Of a stretch of DNA of 15,884 nucleotides, positions 1-7,582 are shown piece after piece (within the stretch, counting starts at the first letter, position 1; each line of letters opens with the position of its first letter). Source of the stretch: JBNJGT01 sp046496745 (GTDB taxonomy: Archaea; Nanobdellota; Nanobdellia; Woesearchaeales; JACJVW01); contig JAWOGQ010000094.1 in assembly GCA_046496745.1 (NCBI GenBank), positions 1 through 15,884 of the forward strand. The letters run 5' to 3'. The notes beneath the pieces are model-generated. The model worked only from the letters and a program-made list of their open reading frames with translations, searched no databases and was not told the DNA's origin. A program made the position numbers and the translations under genes.

Positions 1-1034
1 AAGCCTCTCCTGTGTCACATAAAAAGGATCTTCCTACTATCTCAATCCTTAGTGTTGGAGGGACTATCTCATCAAAGATAGATTACAAGACCGGCGGGGT
101 ATATGCTGATTATACTGCTGAGGATTTTGTGCAGATGGTGCCGGAACTGCAGGATATCGCGAACCTGAAGGCATGCAAGATTGATGCTGTCATGTCTGAG
201 GACATGGAACCGCATCACTGGGAGAAAATAGCAAAGGCAGTTGAAGAGGAACTGAAGGAATCTGATGGTGTGATAGTAACACAAGGCACTGATACACTTC
301 ATTTCACTGCAGCCGCGTTATCTTTCATGGTAAGATCAAAAAAACCTGTGATAATAACCGCTTCACAGAGAAGTATTGATAGGGGTTCATCGGATGCGTT
401 CATGAACCTGAAATGCGCTGTTGTTGCAGCGACATCCAGTTTAAAGGGTGTGATGACATGCCTGCATGGAAAAAGTGATGATTCATACTGCCTTCTTCTT
501 AATGGCACAAAGGTGCGAAAGATGCATTCCTCCCGCAGGGATGCTTTCCAGCCTATCAATACTGATCCTATCGGAAAGGTATATTCTGACGGAACTCTTG
601 AGATATTGCACCAAAGGGAAATTTCTCCTGTTGTGGATATAAAGATGGAAAAGGCAGGGCTGATATATACTTATCCTGGGATGGAGCCGGAGCAACTTGA
701 TCATTTCAGGAATCATAAGGGGCTTGTGATTGTTGGTACAGGGCTGGGTAATATCCCGCAGAAGCTATTTTTGAAAGTGCAGGAACTTATCGATTCGGGA
801 TTAATCGTAGTCATCACAACACAGACGTTATACGGTGCTACGCATCCTCTTGTTTACCAGAATCTTAGGATGCTCTCAATCAGGATGAACTGCGTTTTCG
901 TGCATGACATGCTTCCTGAGACTGCTTATGTTAAGCTTTGCTGGGCTCTTGCCCATGAGAATCCCAGGGAGCTGATGGAAGAGGATGTTGCTGGAGAATT
1001 CAATCCAAGGCTTACTTTATCTCAAGCTTTATGA
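1..1034 (+). CDS. gatD: Glutamyl-tRNA(Gln) amidotransferase subunit D, 5'-truncated by window edge
   Basis: This is the asparaginase-like subunit of the archaeal GatDE complex, which releases ammonia from glutamine so that GatE can convert Glu-tRNA(Gln) to Gln-tRNA(Gln) in the cytoplasm. Numbering from the in-frame GTG at 12, I see the first catalytic threonine loop SVGGTISSK (Thr18), the second loop VTQGTDTLHF (Thr93, Asp94) and the family motif NGTKVRKMHSSRRDAFQ around residues 164-180 carrying the conserved Lys. The reading frame stays open to the left edge (codons at 3, 6 and 9 are sense). About 340 residues are present against roughly 410-440 for the family, and the missing part is the small N-terminal GatD domain. 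The GTG at 12 is therefore probably internal, not the start. The GatE partner is not in the window. The stop lies inside the 3' end of the convergent PIN gene (23 bp overlap). A plain L-asparaginase is less likely because the sequence fits GatD (SKIDYKTGGV after the first loop, then YTAEDF). Confidence 0.93.
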   Translation, partial: ASPVSHKKDLPTISILSVGGTISSKIDYKTGGVYADYTAEDFVQMVPELQDIANLKACKIDAVMSEDMEPHHWEKIAKAVEEELKESDGVIVTQGTDTLHFTAAALSFMVRSKKPVIITASQRSIDRGSSDAFMNLKCAVVAATSSLKGVMTCLHGKSDDSYCLLLNGTKVRKMHSSRRDAFQPINTDPIGKVYSDGTLEILHQREISPVVDIKMEKAGLIYTYPGMEPEQLDHFRNHKGLVIVGTGLGNIPQKLFLKVQELIDSGLIVVITTQTLYGATHPLVYQNLRMLSIRMNCVFVHDMLPETAYVKLCWALAHENPRELMEEDVAGEFNPRLTLSQAL

Positions 1035-1698
1035 GCTCTTCGATCTCTTTTTGTGATATTGCACAACCGTTGAGCTTAAGGCCCCAAAGGACAGCATCAA
1101 GAAGTATCCCTTTGTCAAAGTGCTCTTCTGGAAGGAAGTGATCAAGCAGGCCCAGCTCGTATGCGGCTATTGCAAATCCTACTGATCTTATCACCTTGAG
1201 GTTCGTGTATTTTTTCAATTCATTCAGTCTTTTCCTGTCGACATGGATCTTGGTGTGAAGTTTCTTCTCAAGGGTACGTCGTATGTCTGCAGGATCCTCT
1301 ATGAGTTTTATTGTTGTCCTTTCATCCACAGCTATTGCCTCTGCGCCTATCTGGTTTGCTAGTGCGAGGGTCTCTATCTCTCCCTTGTGGACTATCTGGA
1401 TGTTCTTGTGATGTGCTGAGAATATGCTGTTGATGAGATCCATCAGGGTGTTTGTCAGTGCTTCGTATCTCTTGTCAGGGTAGATATTGATAGTTCCCTT
1501 GTTCAGATAGTGGAGTGAGTGGAGCGCTTCAAACTTGAACTTGTTGATTTCCAGCGGACGGTCTATAAGCTCATACCTTACACCTTCTGTGATGTAGAAC
1601 TTTCCTTTGAACCTTTTCTTGAGAGGGTCGAGTATCCACATCAGATGATTCAGGGTCAGAGTGATCAAGGGTCCGGTGTCAAAAACTATGGATTTCAT
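1012..1698 (-). CDS. PIN-domain protein (DUF3368/VapC-like putative toxin ribonuclease)
   Basis: A 228-residue protein with a PIN-type nuclease layout, a fold that usually cuts RNA using acidic residues that bind metal. Visible residues are Asp7 in IVFDTGPLI, the acidic strand-helix KGEIETLALA (Glu107/Glu109) and Asp125 in AVDERTT. The later segment (about 169-222), with RSVGFAIAAYELGLLDHF and LNGCAISQKEIEELI, matches the layout of DUF3368 PIN proteins, which commonly pair with UPF0175 antitoxins. It is longer than an ordinary VapC (about 130-150 aa): there is extra sequence around 45-100 and 135-165. The start ATG overlaps the TGA of the upstream gene (ATGA), and a GGGAGAT Shine-Dalgarno-like sequence lies about 9-11 nt ahead of it, so translational coupling is likely. 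Family assignment is from motifs; toxin activity is inferred. Some PIN proteins of this size act in RNA processing, so a non-toxin role is possible. Confidence 0.72.
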   Translation of the reverse strand: MKSIVFDTGPLITLTLNHLMWILDPLKKRFKGKFYITEGVRYELIDRPLEINKFKFEALHSLHYLNKGTINIYPDKRYEALTNTLMDLINSIFSAHHKNIQIVHKGEIETLALANQIGAEAIAVDERTTIKLIEDPADIRRTLEKKLHTKIHVDRKRLNELKKYTNLKVIRSVGFAIAAYELGLLDHFLPEEHFDKGILLDAVLWGLKLNGCAISQKEIEELIKLEIK

Positions 1699-2240
1699 AT
1701 GGAAAAGATCTCCCTAATATTTTTTAGCTTCTTTTTCAGGTCCTGTTTCACTTTACCATTCTGGTCAATGATAGTTGTCTTTCCTACGAAACTCATGAGC
1801 TCCCACTGGGATACCCCCAGGAGTTCTGCGGCACGCGCAAGAGAGATGCCGTGATAGTATATGTTTGAACTTTTCTTGATCTCAGCTCTTCTGAGTACTT
1901 CCTGGATTGAATGATGGATGCGCTCGTCGCTCTTTCTTATGAGGTCTGTTGTTTTCCTGATCTCTTCACAGTAACTTTCGTCCTCTTTTTGTTCAAGGTA
2001 TTCTTTTGCTTTCTCAAGTGAATAGACTATCTGAGGGTCAATGTCTTTTTCCCTCCTGGTTATTTTTGCGATGGAAGATATCACTACTGCTATTGATATG
2101 GAATACTCGTCCTGGAAAACGGATGCGTTATGGATTGTGTGATTGCTCAGGTCGTTTAGGTCTGAGAAGTTTTTCTGATTGATTGCTTCAAGTGATTCTT
2201 CAATAATCTTTATTGTGTCTTTCCTGACAATCTTATCCAT
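1695..2240 (-). CDS. Helical protein with C-terminal UPF0175-like HTH, putative antitoxin/regulator
   Basis: A 181-residue, mostly helical protein. Residues 131-153 (GISLARAAELLGVSQWELMS) resemble the short helix-turn-helix of UPF0175/COG2886 antitoxins. The first ~125 residues, including a hydrophobic stretch around 48-60 (SISIAVVISSIAKI) and a charged helix 75-120, are an N-terminal extension absent from classical UPF0175 proteins of about 80-90 aa. It is the first gene of a two-gene operon with the PIN protein and overlaps it by 4 bp. The usual order antitoxin-then-toxin and the coupling support a toxin-antitoxin-type pair. It starts 28 nt from a TATA box centred near 2268, which fits a leaderless mRNA starting at this ATG. 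DNA binding and autoregulation are inferred from the HTH-like motif, not shown. Confidence 0.62.
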   Translation of the reverse strand: MDKIVRKDTIKIIEESLEAINQKNFSDLNDLSNHTIHNASVFQDEYSISIAVVISSIAKITRREKDIDPQIVYSLEKAKEYLEQKEDESYCEEIRKTTDLIRKSDERIHHSIQEVLRRAEIKKSSNIYYHGISLARAAELLGVSQWELMSFVGKTTIIDQNGKVKQDLKKKLKNIREIFSI

Positions 2241-2264
2241 GATTCAATTCTTTGGGAGATGTGT

Positions 2265-2272
2265 ATTTAAAT
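2265..2272 (-). promoter_or_regulatory. TATA box for the HTH/PIN operon
   Basis: On the minus strand the element reads CAAAAG-ATTTAAAT, a BRE-like purine stretch followed by a TATA box, centred about 28 nt upstream of the ATG at 2240. The expected start site would fall at or within a few bases of the start codon, giving a leaderless mRNA. Confidence 0.6.
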
Positions 2273-2292
2273 CTTTTGCGTCAAAAGATTTA
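2268..2292. repeat. 11-bp perfect inverted repeat with 3-bp spacer between divergent promoters
   Basis: The arms TAAATCTTTTG and CAAAAGATTTA are exact reverse complements separated by CGT. The symmetry makes both divergent promoters carry the same CAAAAGATTTA BRE/TATA core, so the two BREs sit back to back. It may simply be two facing promoters with near-identical sequences, or an operator for a dimeric regulator such as the adjacent HTH protein. Confidence 0.7.
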
Positions 2293-2296
2293 TAAA
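2289..2296 (+). promoter_or_regulatory. TATA box for the protease/lipoprotein operon
   Basis: CAAAAGAT followed by TTTATAAA is a good archaeal BRE/TATA pair, centred about 32 nt upstream of the ATG at 2325. It predicts a very short 5' leader of roughly 5 nt. No clear Shine-Dalgarno sequence precedes the ATG, consistent with leaderless-type initiation. Confidence 0.62.
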
Positions 2297-2324
2297 GCTC
2301 TCAGGTCTATATGACTGTGGGCAG

Positions 2325-3881
2325 ATGGAAAGACATTTATTTGCGAGTGTGGGGTTCACAACTGTAGTAATTCTTTTGGCAACCTTTATAGTGGTTCCCA
2401 ACTATCCCATAACAGGCATGTCTGTGTATGAGCCTGATTCTATCAATCTTAAGGAAGGGGATTACAAGAAAGCAATAGAGATATTGAAGGAGCATGATCT
2501 CAAAAAAGAGATAGAGCAGGTCATCTTGCAGCTCGAAGAAAAGGAGGAGCTTGGTTCAAGGGATCTGAAGGTCATAAGAAAACTTGTTGAGGATATAGAT
2601 GATGATGTGCGTGAAGAGCTTGAAAAGGCCCTGGGTTATGATGACAAAAGGCGCTCTTATATCGTGGAATTCGGTAATTCACAGGTTAGTATCATGTCAG
2701 GCGGATCTGTCCATGAGCAGTTCAAAAAAGACCTGCAGGACATGAGAGGCGTCAGCATAGCTTCAACTGAAAGGGGCCGCGAGTTCAAACGCGTGTTCAA
2801 TGGCATGCAGGTAAGGCTTAGTGATGATGAATATTCAAAGGTCAATTCATTGCCATACATAAAAGAGGTCCACATGGACAGGGAGGTGCATGCTCTTGTT
2901 GAATCTTCAAAGAAGACTATCGGTGCAGCAACTGAGCAGATTCCAGGACATAATGGCAGCGGAATCACTATTGCAATAATTGATACAGGGGTGGATTATA
3001 CTCATCCTGATCTCGGGAACTGTTCCAGGGTTGAATACCTTGAAGGGAGTTGCGAGAAATTTATTCCAGGTTATGATTATGTGAATATCGATTCTGACCC
3101 TATGGATGATGCAGGTCATGGTACGCATTGTGCAAGCATTGCAGGAGGTTCGAAGGGAATCGCTCCTGAGTCCACTATTGTTCCTTTCAAGGTTCTTGAT
3201 GCAGGAGGTTCAGGAAGCACTTCTGATATAATCGCTGCTATCGAGAGGGCGGTTGATCCCAACCTTGATTTTGATACAAGCGACCATTATGATATCATAA
3301 GCCTGAGTTTGGGAGGAGAGGGTGATCCAGACGATCCTTTGTCACAGGCAGTGGACAAAGCGGTACTAGCAGGTGCTACTGTTGTTGTTGCAGCAGGGAA
3401 TAGCGAGGATTACAGGACCATCTCAAGCCCTGGGTGTGCAAAAGATGCAATAACCGTGGGCGCAAGCTGTCGTGAAGACCAGTTATGGGAAGAATGTTAT
3501 TCAGAGATCGCATCATTCAGTTCAAGAGGCCCAAGTTATGGGCATATGAAACCTGATGTTGTTGCGCCTGGTGTGGAGATATGTGCTGCAGAATCCTCTC
3601 AAACTGATGATTACGGGGAATCTTGTGGAGATGGATACATAAGCCTTTCAGGGACTTCAATGGCTACTCCAATGGTTGCAGGAGCAGCTGCGCTAATGTT
3701 GCAGGCAAATCCTTCATGGAGTCCTGCTGATGTGAAGGCTGCCCTCAGGAATACAGCTAAGGATCTTGGGAGAAGCCCGGTGGAACAGGGGATGGGTTTG
3801 GTCAATGTTTCAGCCGCGATCAATGCGGATAATCTTTCAAAGGCATACATCGAAAGCTTGAGTAATGTTGTTTACAAATGA
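2325..3881 (+). CDS. Secreted subtilisin-like serine protease (S8 family)
   Basis: A 518-residue secreted or membrane-anchored endopeptidase. Residues about 6-26 form a hydrophobic signal/anchor followed by PITGM, a motif common after the leader of DPANN surface proteins. Residues 40-105 are a charged helical segment. Residues about 110-190 look like an I9-type inhibitor/chaperone propeptide (YIVEF at the start, VNSLPYIKEVHMD at the end). The catalytic domain runs from about 210 to 500 with the complete triad: Asp220 (AIIDTGVDYTHPD), His265 (DDAGHGTHCA), Ser445 (SGTSMATPM), and oxyanion Asn359 (AAGNS). Eight cysteines (233, 243, 269, 371, 382, 391, 420, 434) lie in the mature domain and could form disulfides outside the cell. 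There is no C-terminal PPC or Ig-like domain; such domains occur in the next gene. Its TGA overlaps the ATG of that gene, so the two are coupled. The natural substrate is unknown. Confidence 0.93.
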   Translation: MERHLFASVGFTTVVILLATFIVVPNYPITGMSVYEPDSINLKEGDYKKAIEILKEHDLKKEIEQVILQLEEKEELGSRDLKVIRKLVEDIDDDVREELEKALGYDDKRRSYIVEFGNSQVSIMSGGSVHEQFKKDLQDMRGVSIASTERGREFKRVFNGMQVRLSDDEYSKVNSLPYIKEVHMDREVHALVESSKKTIGAATEQIPGHNGSGITIAIIDTGVDYTHPDLGNCSRVEYLEGSCEKFIPGYDYVNIDSDPMDDAGHGTHCASIAGGSKGIAPESTIVPFKVLDAGGSGSTSDIIAAIERAVDPNLDFDTSDHYDIISLSLGGEGDPDDPLSQAVDKAVLAGATVVVAAGNSEDYRTISSPGCAKDAITVGASCREDQLWEECYSEIASFSSRGPSYGHMKPDVVAPGVEICAAESSQTDDYGESCGDGYISLSGTSMATPMVAGAAALMLQANPSWSPADVKAALRNTAKDLGRSPVEQGMGLVNVSAAINADNLSKAYIESLSNVVYK

Positions 3882-6800
3882 GGTATCTGATAATATTATT
3901 GGGACTGATTGTAGCTGGTTGTGTAGGTGTAAATCCTGAAGCCCATATAAGCGGAATGACTGAGATAGAAGGAGACGTGTCAGGGCCTTATGCGCTTGAG
4001 TATGGAAAGGTAGGAGATTCTTATGATCCAATAGGTCATGTAATATACGAGGAGCATAATTATACTCAAGGTAAACTTGGTTCATGGAACACTTCTGGTG
4101 TTGAGGATGGAGGTTATTATGTCAAGCTTGAAAGCGGGGGTGCGAGTGATTATTTCTTTGTTGAGGTGGATAACCTCTATATAAGCTCTCCAGAGGATGA
4201 TACCTGGATGCCGCCTGATGATTTTGTTGTGATCAAGGGAACGGCAAGAGGAAACTTCTCGGATTATATTGTGAGATACCGTCATGGCATGAACTGGAGC
4301 GATGAAGGTGTCAGGCTAAAGGATGATGGAAAGAGTGAAGTAGTGGATGATACCCTTGCTGTCCTGAATACCACAGTGCTTGATTCATACGGTGAGTACG
4401 AGATTGAGCTTAGAAGTTCAGGCAATCAGACTGATAGTGTGTTCGTGAATTACCTGGAACCGGATGAATACGAGCCGGATAATTCTTTCAATGATTCAAA
4501 GGTTCTTGTGGGTACACAGGAAAGAACCTTATTTCCTGAAGGGGATGAGGATTATATCAGGCTTGAGGTAGAGAAAGGGACTTATATCCTAAAACTTGAG
4601 GGTGCGTATCTTACTCCTGATATATTTGATGCAGACTATAGGAGTGTTCCGGGGAAGACCCAGTACACGGGGGATGTCCAGAGGACAGTCTTTGAAGTGA
4701 ATTCCTCTCCTTATTATATAAGGGTCTCCAGTTATTATGATGCGACTTCATACGAGATATCTCTTGAGGAATTCGTGGATAATGATAATGATGGTTCTCC
4801 TGCAACTGTGGATTGTGATGATAATAACAGTAAGCTGGTTGCACCTTATTCTGGGCTCAGGATTGATTCAGATATCACCTTTTGTCCTGGAAAGTATGAG
4901 ATAGACTCACCAATGATAGTAGAGGAAAATGTCTCCTTGTTATGCAATAAAACCAGGATTATCGGGGATGGGTTTGAATTACGCGATGATGTCTCAATAA
5001 AAGGGTGCATTATAGAAGATGCTTATACTGGGTTAACAGGCAGAGGTGTTGAAATAAATGTCTCTGATAGCGTATTCGATTCTTGTTCCAGGGGGATGAA
5101 TATCTATGAAAGTGATTGTTCAATCGATAATGTGACTTTTGCAGATTCTCGTTTCTCTTCTTATGATAGTAAGGTAAGGATGGTGGATTCTGTAGGCGAT
5201 TCCCGTATCTATTTGTCTGATAGCATACTCGATCTCCATGACAGTAATTTCTCTTCTTTTGATTATAATGATGCTATCTATGGGTATTATTCTAAGCTGA
5301 ACATATCAAATGTGGAAATATCGGGTTACCATTTTGGGATTTATCTTTACAGATCAGATCATGGTGTTGTGCAGAATGTTACAATCAATGATTGCTTGCA
5401 GGGTGTAAATCTTCATTCCTCATCATACAATAATTTTACTGATAATAGAATCTTTAATTCCGGCAAAGGACTTCATCTTAGGGCTGGAAGTGTTGGCAAT
5501 AATCTTGAGAGGTTTGAATTCAGGAATACAAATTATACTGTATATAACGAACAGGAAGAATCTATCTTCATGAAGGATACTGCATGGGGAACAGATGATG
5601 TCCAGGAGCATATATATGACCATCATGATAATGAATCGTTTGGTTATGTCAATATGAGTCTCTTATGTGTTGATGAGGTCAATTACTGGCTTAATGAGGA
5701 TTTTGCCCTTTGCAAAGGGGTGTATGAGCTTGAATCAGATATCGTGATAGATTCTGATGTAATGCTTGATTGCAGGGGTTCCGCACTTTCAGGCGGGGAT
5801 ATAGTACTAAGCCATGATGGTGCGCAGGTCAAGAACTGCAATGCATCATTCAGGGTGTCAGATTCAGAAAATGTCAGGTTCACATCCAATGTGATGAAAG
5901 GAAGATTTGAATTCCTGATGAATTCTTATTTCAATGGAAACAAAGGGAACATAACAATTGTTGATAGTTATAACAATTCTTTTGTCTCTAATGACTTCTC
6001 AGTTTATCTTGTCGATTCTTACTCTAACAGGTTCTTCTCAAATACTATTGATGCTGTTGATGAAAGGGGTTATATGAATAGTTATATCGGAAATGAGATC
6101 TTTGAACTTGCATTCATCGATACTGAAAGGTTCTTGGTGGAACAAAATGTTTTTGATTCTGAGATGCAGGTGAATGGAGGCAGGGCTAAGTTCTCCCAGC
6201 TGGTAAGGAACAATACTTTCAAGGGAGATATAGCTATAAGGAATACTGCACCTATACCTTTGAAAGCGCCTGGTAATTCTTTCAATGGTGATGTGGAGTC
6301 TGTGTTGATAGATGAGAATGATGATGAAAGCTATGGTGAGATAATCTATGATGGCTCAATCTTTATTAATGAAACGAATGATGCAAATAATACAAATAAG
6401 ACGGATGATGTAAATCAAACCAACAAATGCATTGATTCGGATGGTGAGGATTATTACACCAAGGGAAGGCTTATCTACAAGAATGAGGAATATGAGGATA
6501 AGTGCATCGACAACGGGACCCTGCTTGAGCAGTTCTGCGTTAATGGGGATGTCAAGGGAGAGGTCGAGTACGAGTGTGATTGTCTTGATGGAGCGTGTGT
6601 TGAGAAATGCAAGGATTCAGATGGATTCAATTATTCTGAAAAGGGTCATGTCATGTATGAGAATGAGACGTATACTGATTATTGCGTTAATGAAACATCT
6701 TTGGTAGAGTATTATTGTGACAAAGAAGTGAAAGAAGATGAGAAATCATGCAACTGTGTGGACGGGGCATGTTCTGAGACCTGCAGTGATGGGATACAAA

Positions 6801-7582
6801 ACCAGGATGAAGAGGCTGTTGATTGTGGAGGCGTGTGCGAACCCTGCTTATCTTTCATGATACCTTCTGTCAGCGGTGTTGAGAATGTTACTGTGCCTGT
6901 TTATATCGAATCCAATGTGAATGCGAATGTGACGTATCTGATATCTTTCGGGGATGTGCTTGAGCCTGTAGGAAATCATACAGTGTTTGACGGTGTACTG
7001 AAAAAAGAGGTTCATGTTAATAAGTCAGGTGTAATTGATTATATCGATTTCAAGGTGAAAAGATGTGTTTCCAGGGTCCTTGAACTGGATATTGAGAGTT
7101 CATACGAGAGTTCTGTCAAGGATGGTTCTTTCACTTGCACAGGAGGGGTAGATGAGACTGGTGTAACCTCTTTTGGGCAGGCTGAGGTAAACGAGAGAAG
7201 GATGCAGAGCAGCAGGGATAATCCAGGAGTTGCGGCAACAAGCGATTTCTCATATACTCCGATAGTATCTTTCTTGATAGTGTTCCTTGTAGCTGCTTTG
7301 GTACTGGGTATTGTTTTCGAGTACAGCCATACATCTCCTGAGCTTGAGGATTATCTGCAGGAGAATCACATGAAAGGGCATGATATGTCTGTCCTGAAGC
7401 AAAAGGCGATTGAACAGGGCTGGAACCCGGGTCTTGTGGAGGGGGCAAGCTCAAAGGTATTCAGGAAGAATCATAAGTACATGAAAAAGTATGCGGAAGC
7501 GTTATATGAAAGGGGATATACGAAAGAGCAAGTTGGAGAGATACTCAGGAAGTTTCCTTCTGACCTTGTTCGTAGGCTTTGA
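3878..7582 (+). CDS. Large surface lipoprotein with Ig-like, PPC, beta-helix and Cys-rich domains and a C-terminal TM anchor
   Basis: A 1234-residue surface protein of unknown function. It starts with a short signal peptide ending in the lipobox IVAGC (Cys15). Residues about 60-190 contain Ig/FlgD-like beta units (for example LGSWNTSGVEDGGYYVKL). Residues about 195-300 fit a pre-peptidase C-terminal (PPC) domain (EPDNSFNDSK, then FPEGDEDYIRLEV). An acidic DNDNDGSPATVDCDDNN stretch, possibly Ca-binding, leads into a long right-handed beta-helix (about 320-830) with NosD/PbH1-type rungs rich in Asn, Ser and N-x-S/T sequons. Two ~58-residue Cys repeats (about 850-965; C-x-DSDG start, C-x-C-x-DGAC end) and a CSDGIQNQDEEAVDCGG unit follow. 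A TM segment lies at about 1127-1148, then an ~80-residue tail with two helical L-x-x-Y...G-type repeats. The ATGA start couples it to the protease, suggesting it is the protease's partner or substrate scaffold. Its 3' end overlaps the convergent 413-aa gene by 38 bp. Confidence 0.85.
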   Translation: MRYLIILLGLIVAGCVGVNPEAHISGMTEIEGDVSGPYALEYGKVGDSYDPIGHVIYEEHNYTQGKLGSWNTSGVEDGGYYVKLESGGASDYFFVEVDNLYISSPEDDTWMPPDDFVVIKGTARGNFSDYIVRYRHGMNWSDEGVRLKDDGKSEVVDDTLAVLNTTVLDSYGEYEIELRSSGNQTDSVFVNYLEPDEYEPDNSFNDSKVLVGTQERTLFPEGDEDYIRLEVEKGTYILKLEGAYLTPDIFDADYRSVPGKTQYTGDVQRTVFEVNSSPYYIRVSSYYDATSYEISLEEFVDNDNDGSPATVDCDDNNSKLVAPYSGLRIDSDITFCPGKYEIDSPMIVEENVSLLCNKTRIIGDGFELRDDVSIKGCIIEDAYTGLTGRGVEINVSDSVFDSCSRGMNIYESDCSIDNVTFADSRFSSYDSKVRMVDSVGDSRIYLSDSILDLHDSNFSSFDYNDAIYGYYSKLNISNVEISGYHFGIYLYRSDHGVVQNVTINDCLQGVNLHSSSYNNFTDNRIFNSGKGLHLRAGSVGNNLERFEFRNTNYTVYNEQEESIFMKDTAWGTDDVQEHIYDHHDNESFGYVNMSLLCVDEVNYWLNEDFALCKGVYELESDIVIDSDVMLDCRGSALSGGDIVLSHDGAQVKNCNASFRVSDSENVRFTSNVMKGRFEFLMNSYFNGNKGNITIVDSYNNSFVSNDFSVYLVDSYSNRFFSNTIDAVDERGYMNSYIGNEIFELAFIDTERFLVEQNVFDSEMQVNGGRAKFSQLVRNNTFKGDIAIRNTAPIPLKAPGNSFNGDVESVLIDENDDESYGEIIYDGSIFINETNDANNTNKTDDVNQTNKCIDSDGEDYYTKGRLIYKNEEYEDKCIDNGTLLEQFCVNGDVKGEVEYECDCLDGACVEKCKDSDGFNYSEKGHVMYENETYTDYCVNETSLVEYYCDKEVKEDEKSCNCVDGACSETCSDGIQNQDEEAVDCGGVCEPCLSFMIPSVSGVENVTVPVYIESNVNANVTYLISFGDVLEPVGNHTVFDGVLKKEVHVNKSGVIDYIDFKVKRCVSRVLELDIESSYESSVKDGSFTCTGGVDETGVTSFGQAEVNERRMQSSRDNPGVAATSDFSYTPIVSFLIVFLVAALVLGIVFEYSHTSPELEDYLQENHMKGHDMSVLKQKAIEQGWNPGLVEGASSKVFRKNHKYMKKYAEALYERGYTKEQVGEILRKFPSDLVRRL

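Noticed and set aside
1519..1854. Open frame of 111 codons on the plus strand
   Set aside because: Antisense to the PIN/HTH pair, which has coherent motifs and translational coupling.
6432..6707. Open frame of 91 codons, Met/Arg-rich, plus strand
   Set aside because: Out-of-frame shadow inside the Cys-rich repeats of the surface lipoprotein.
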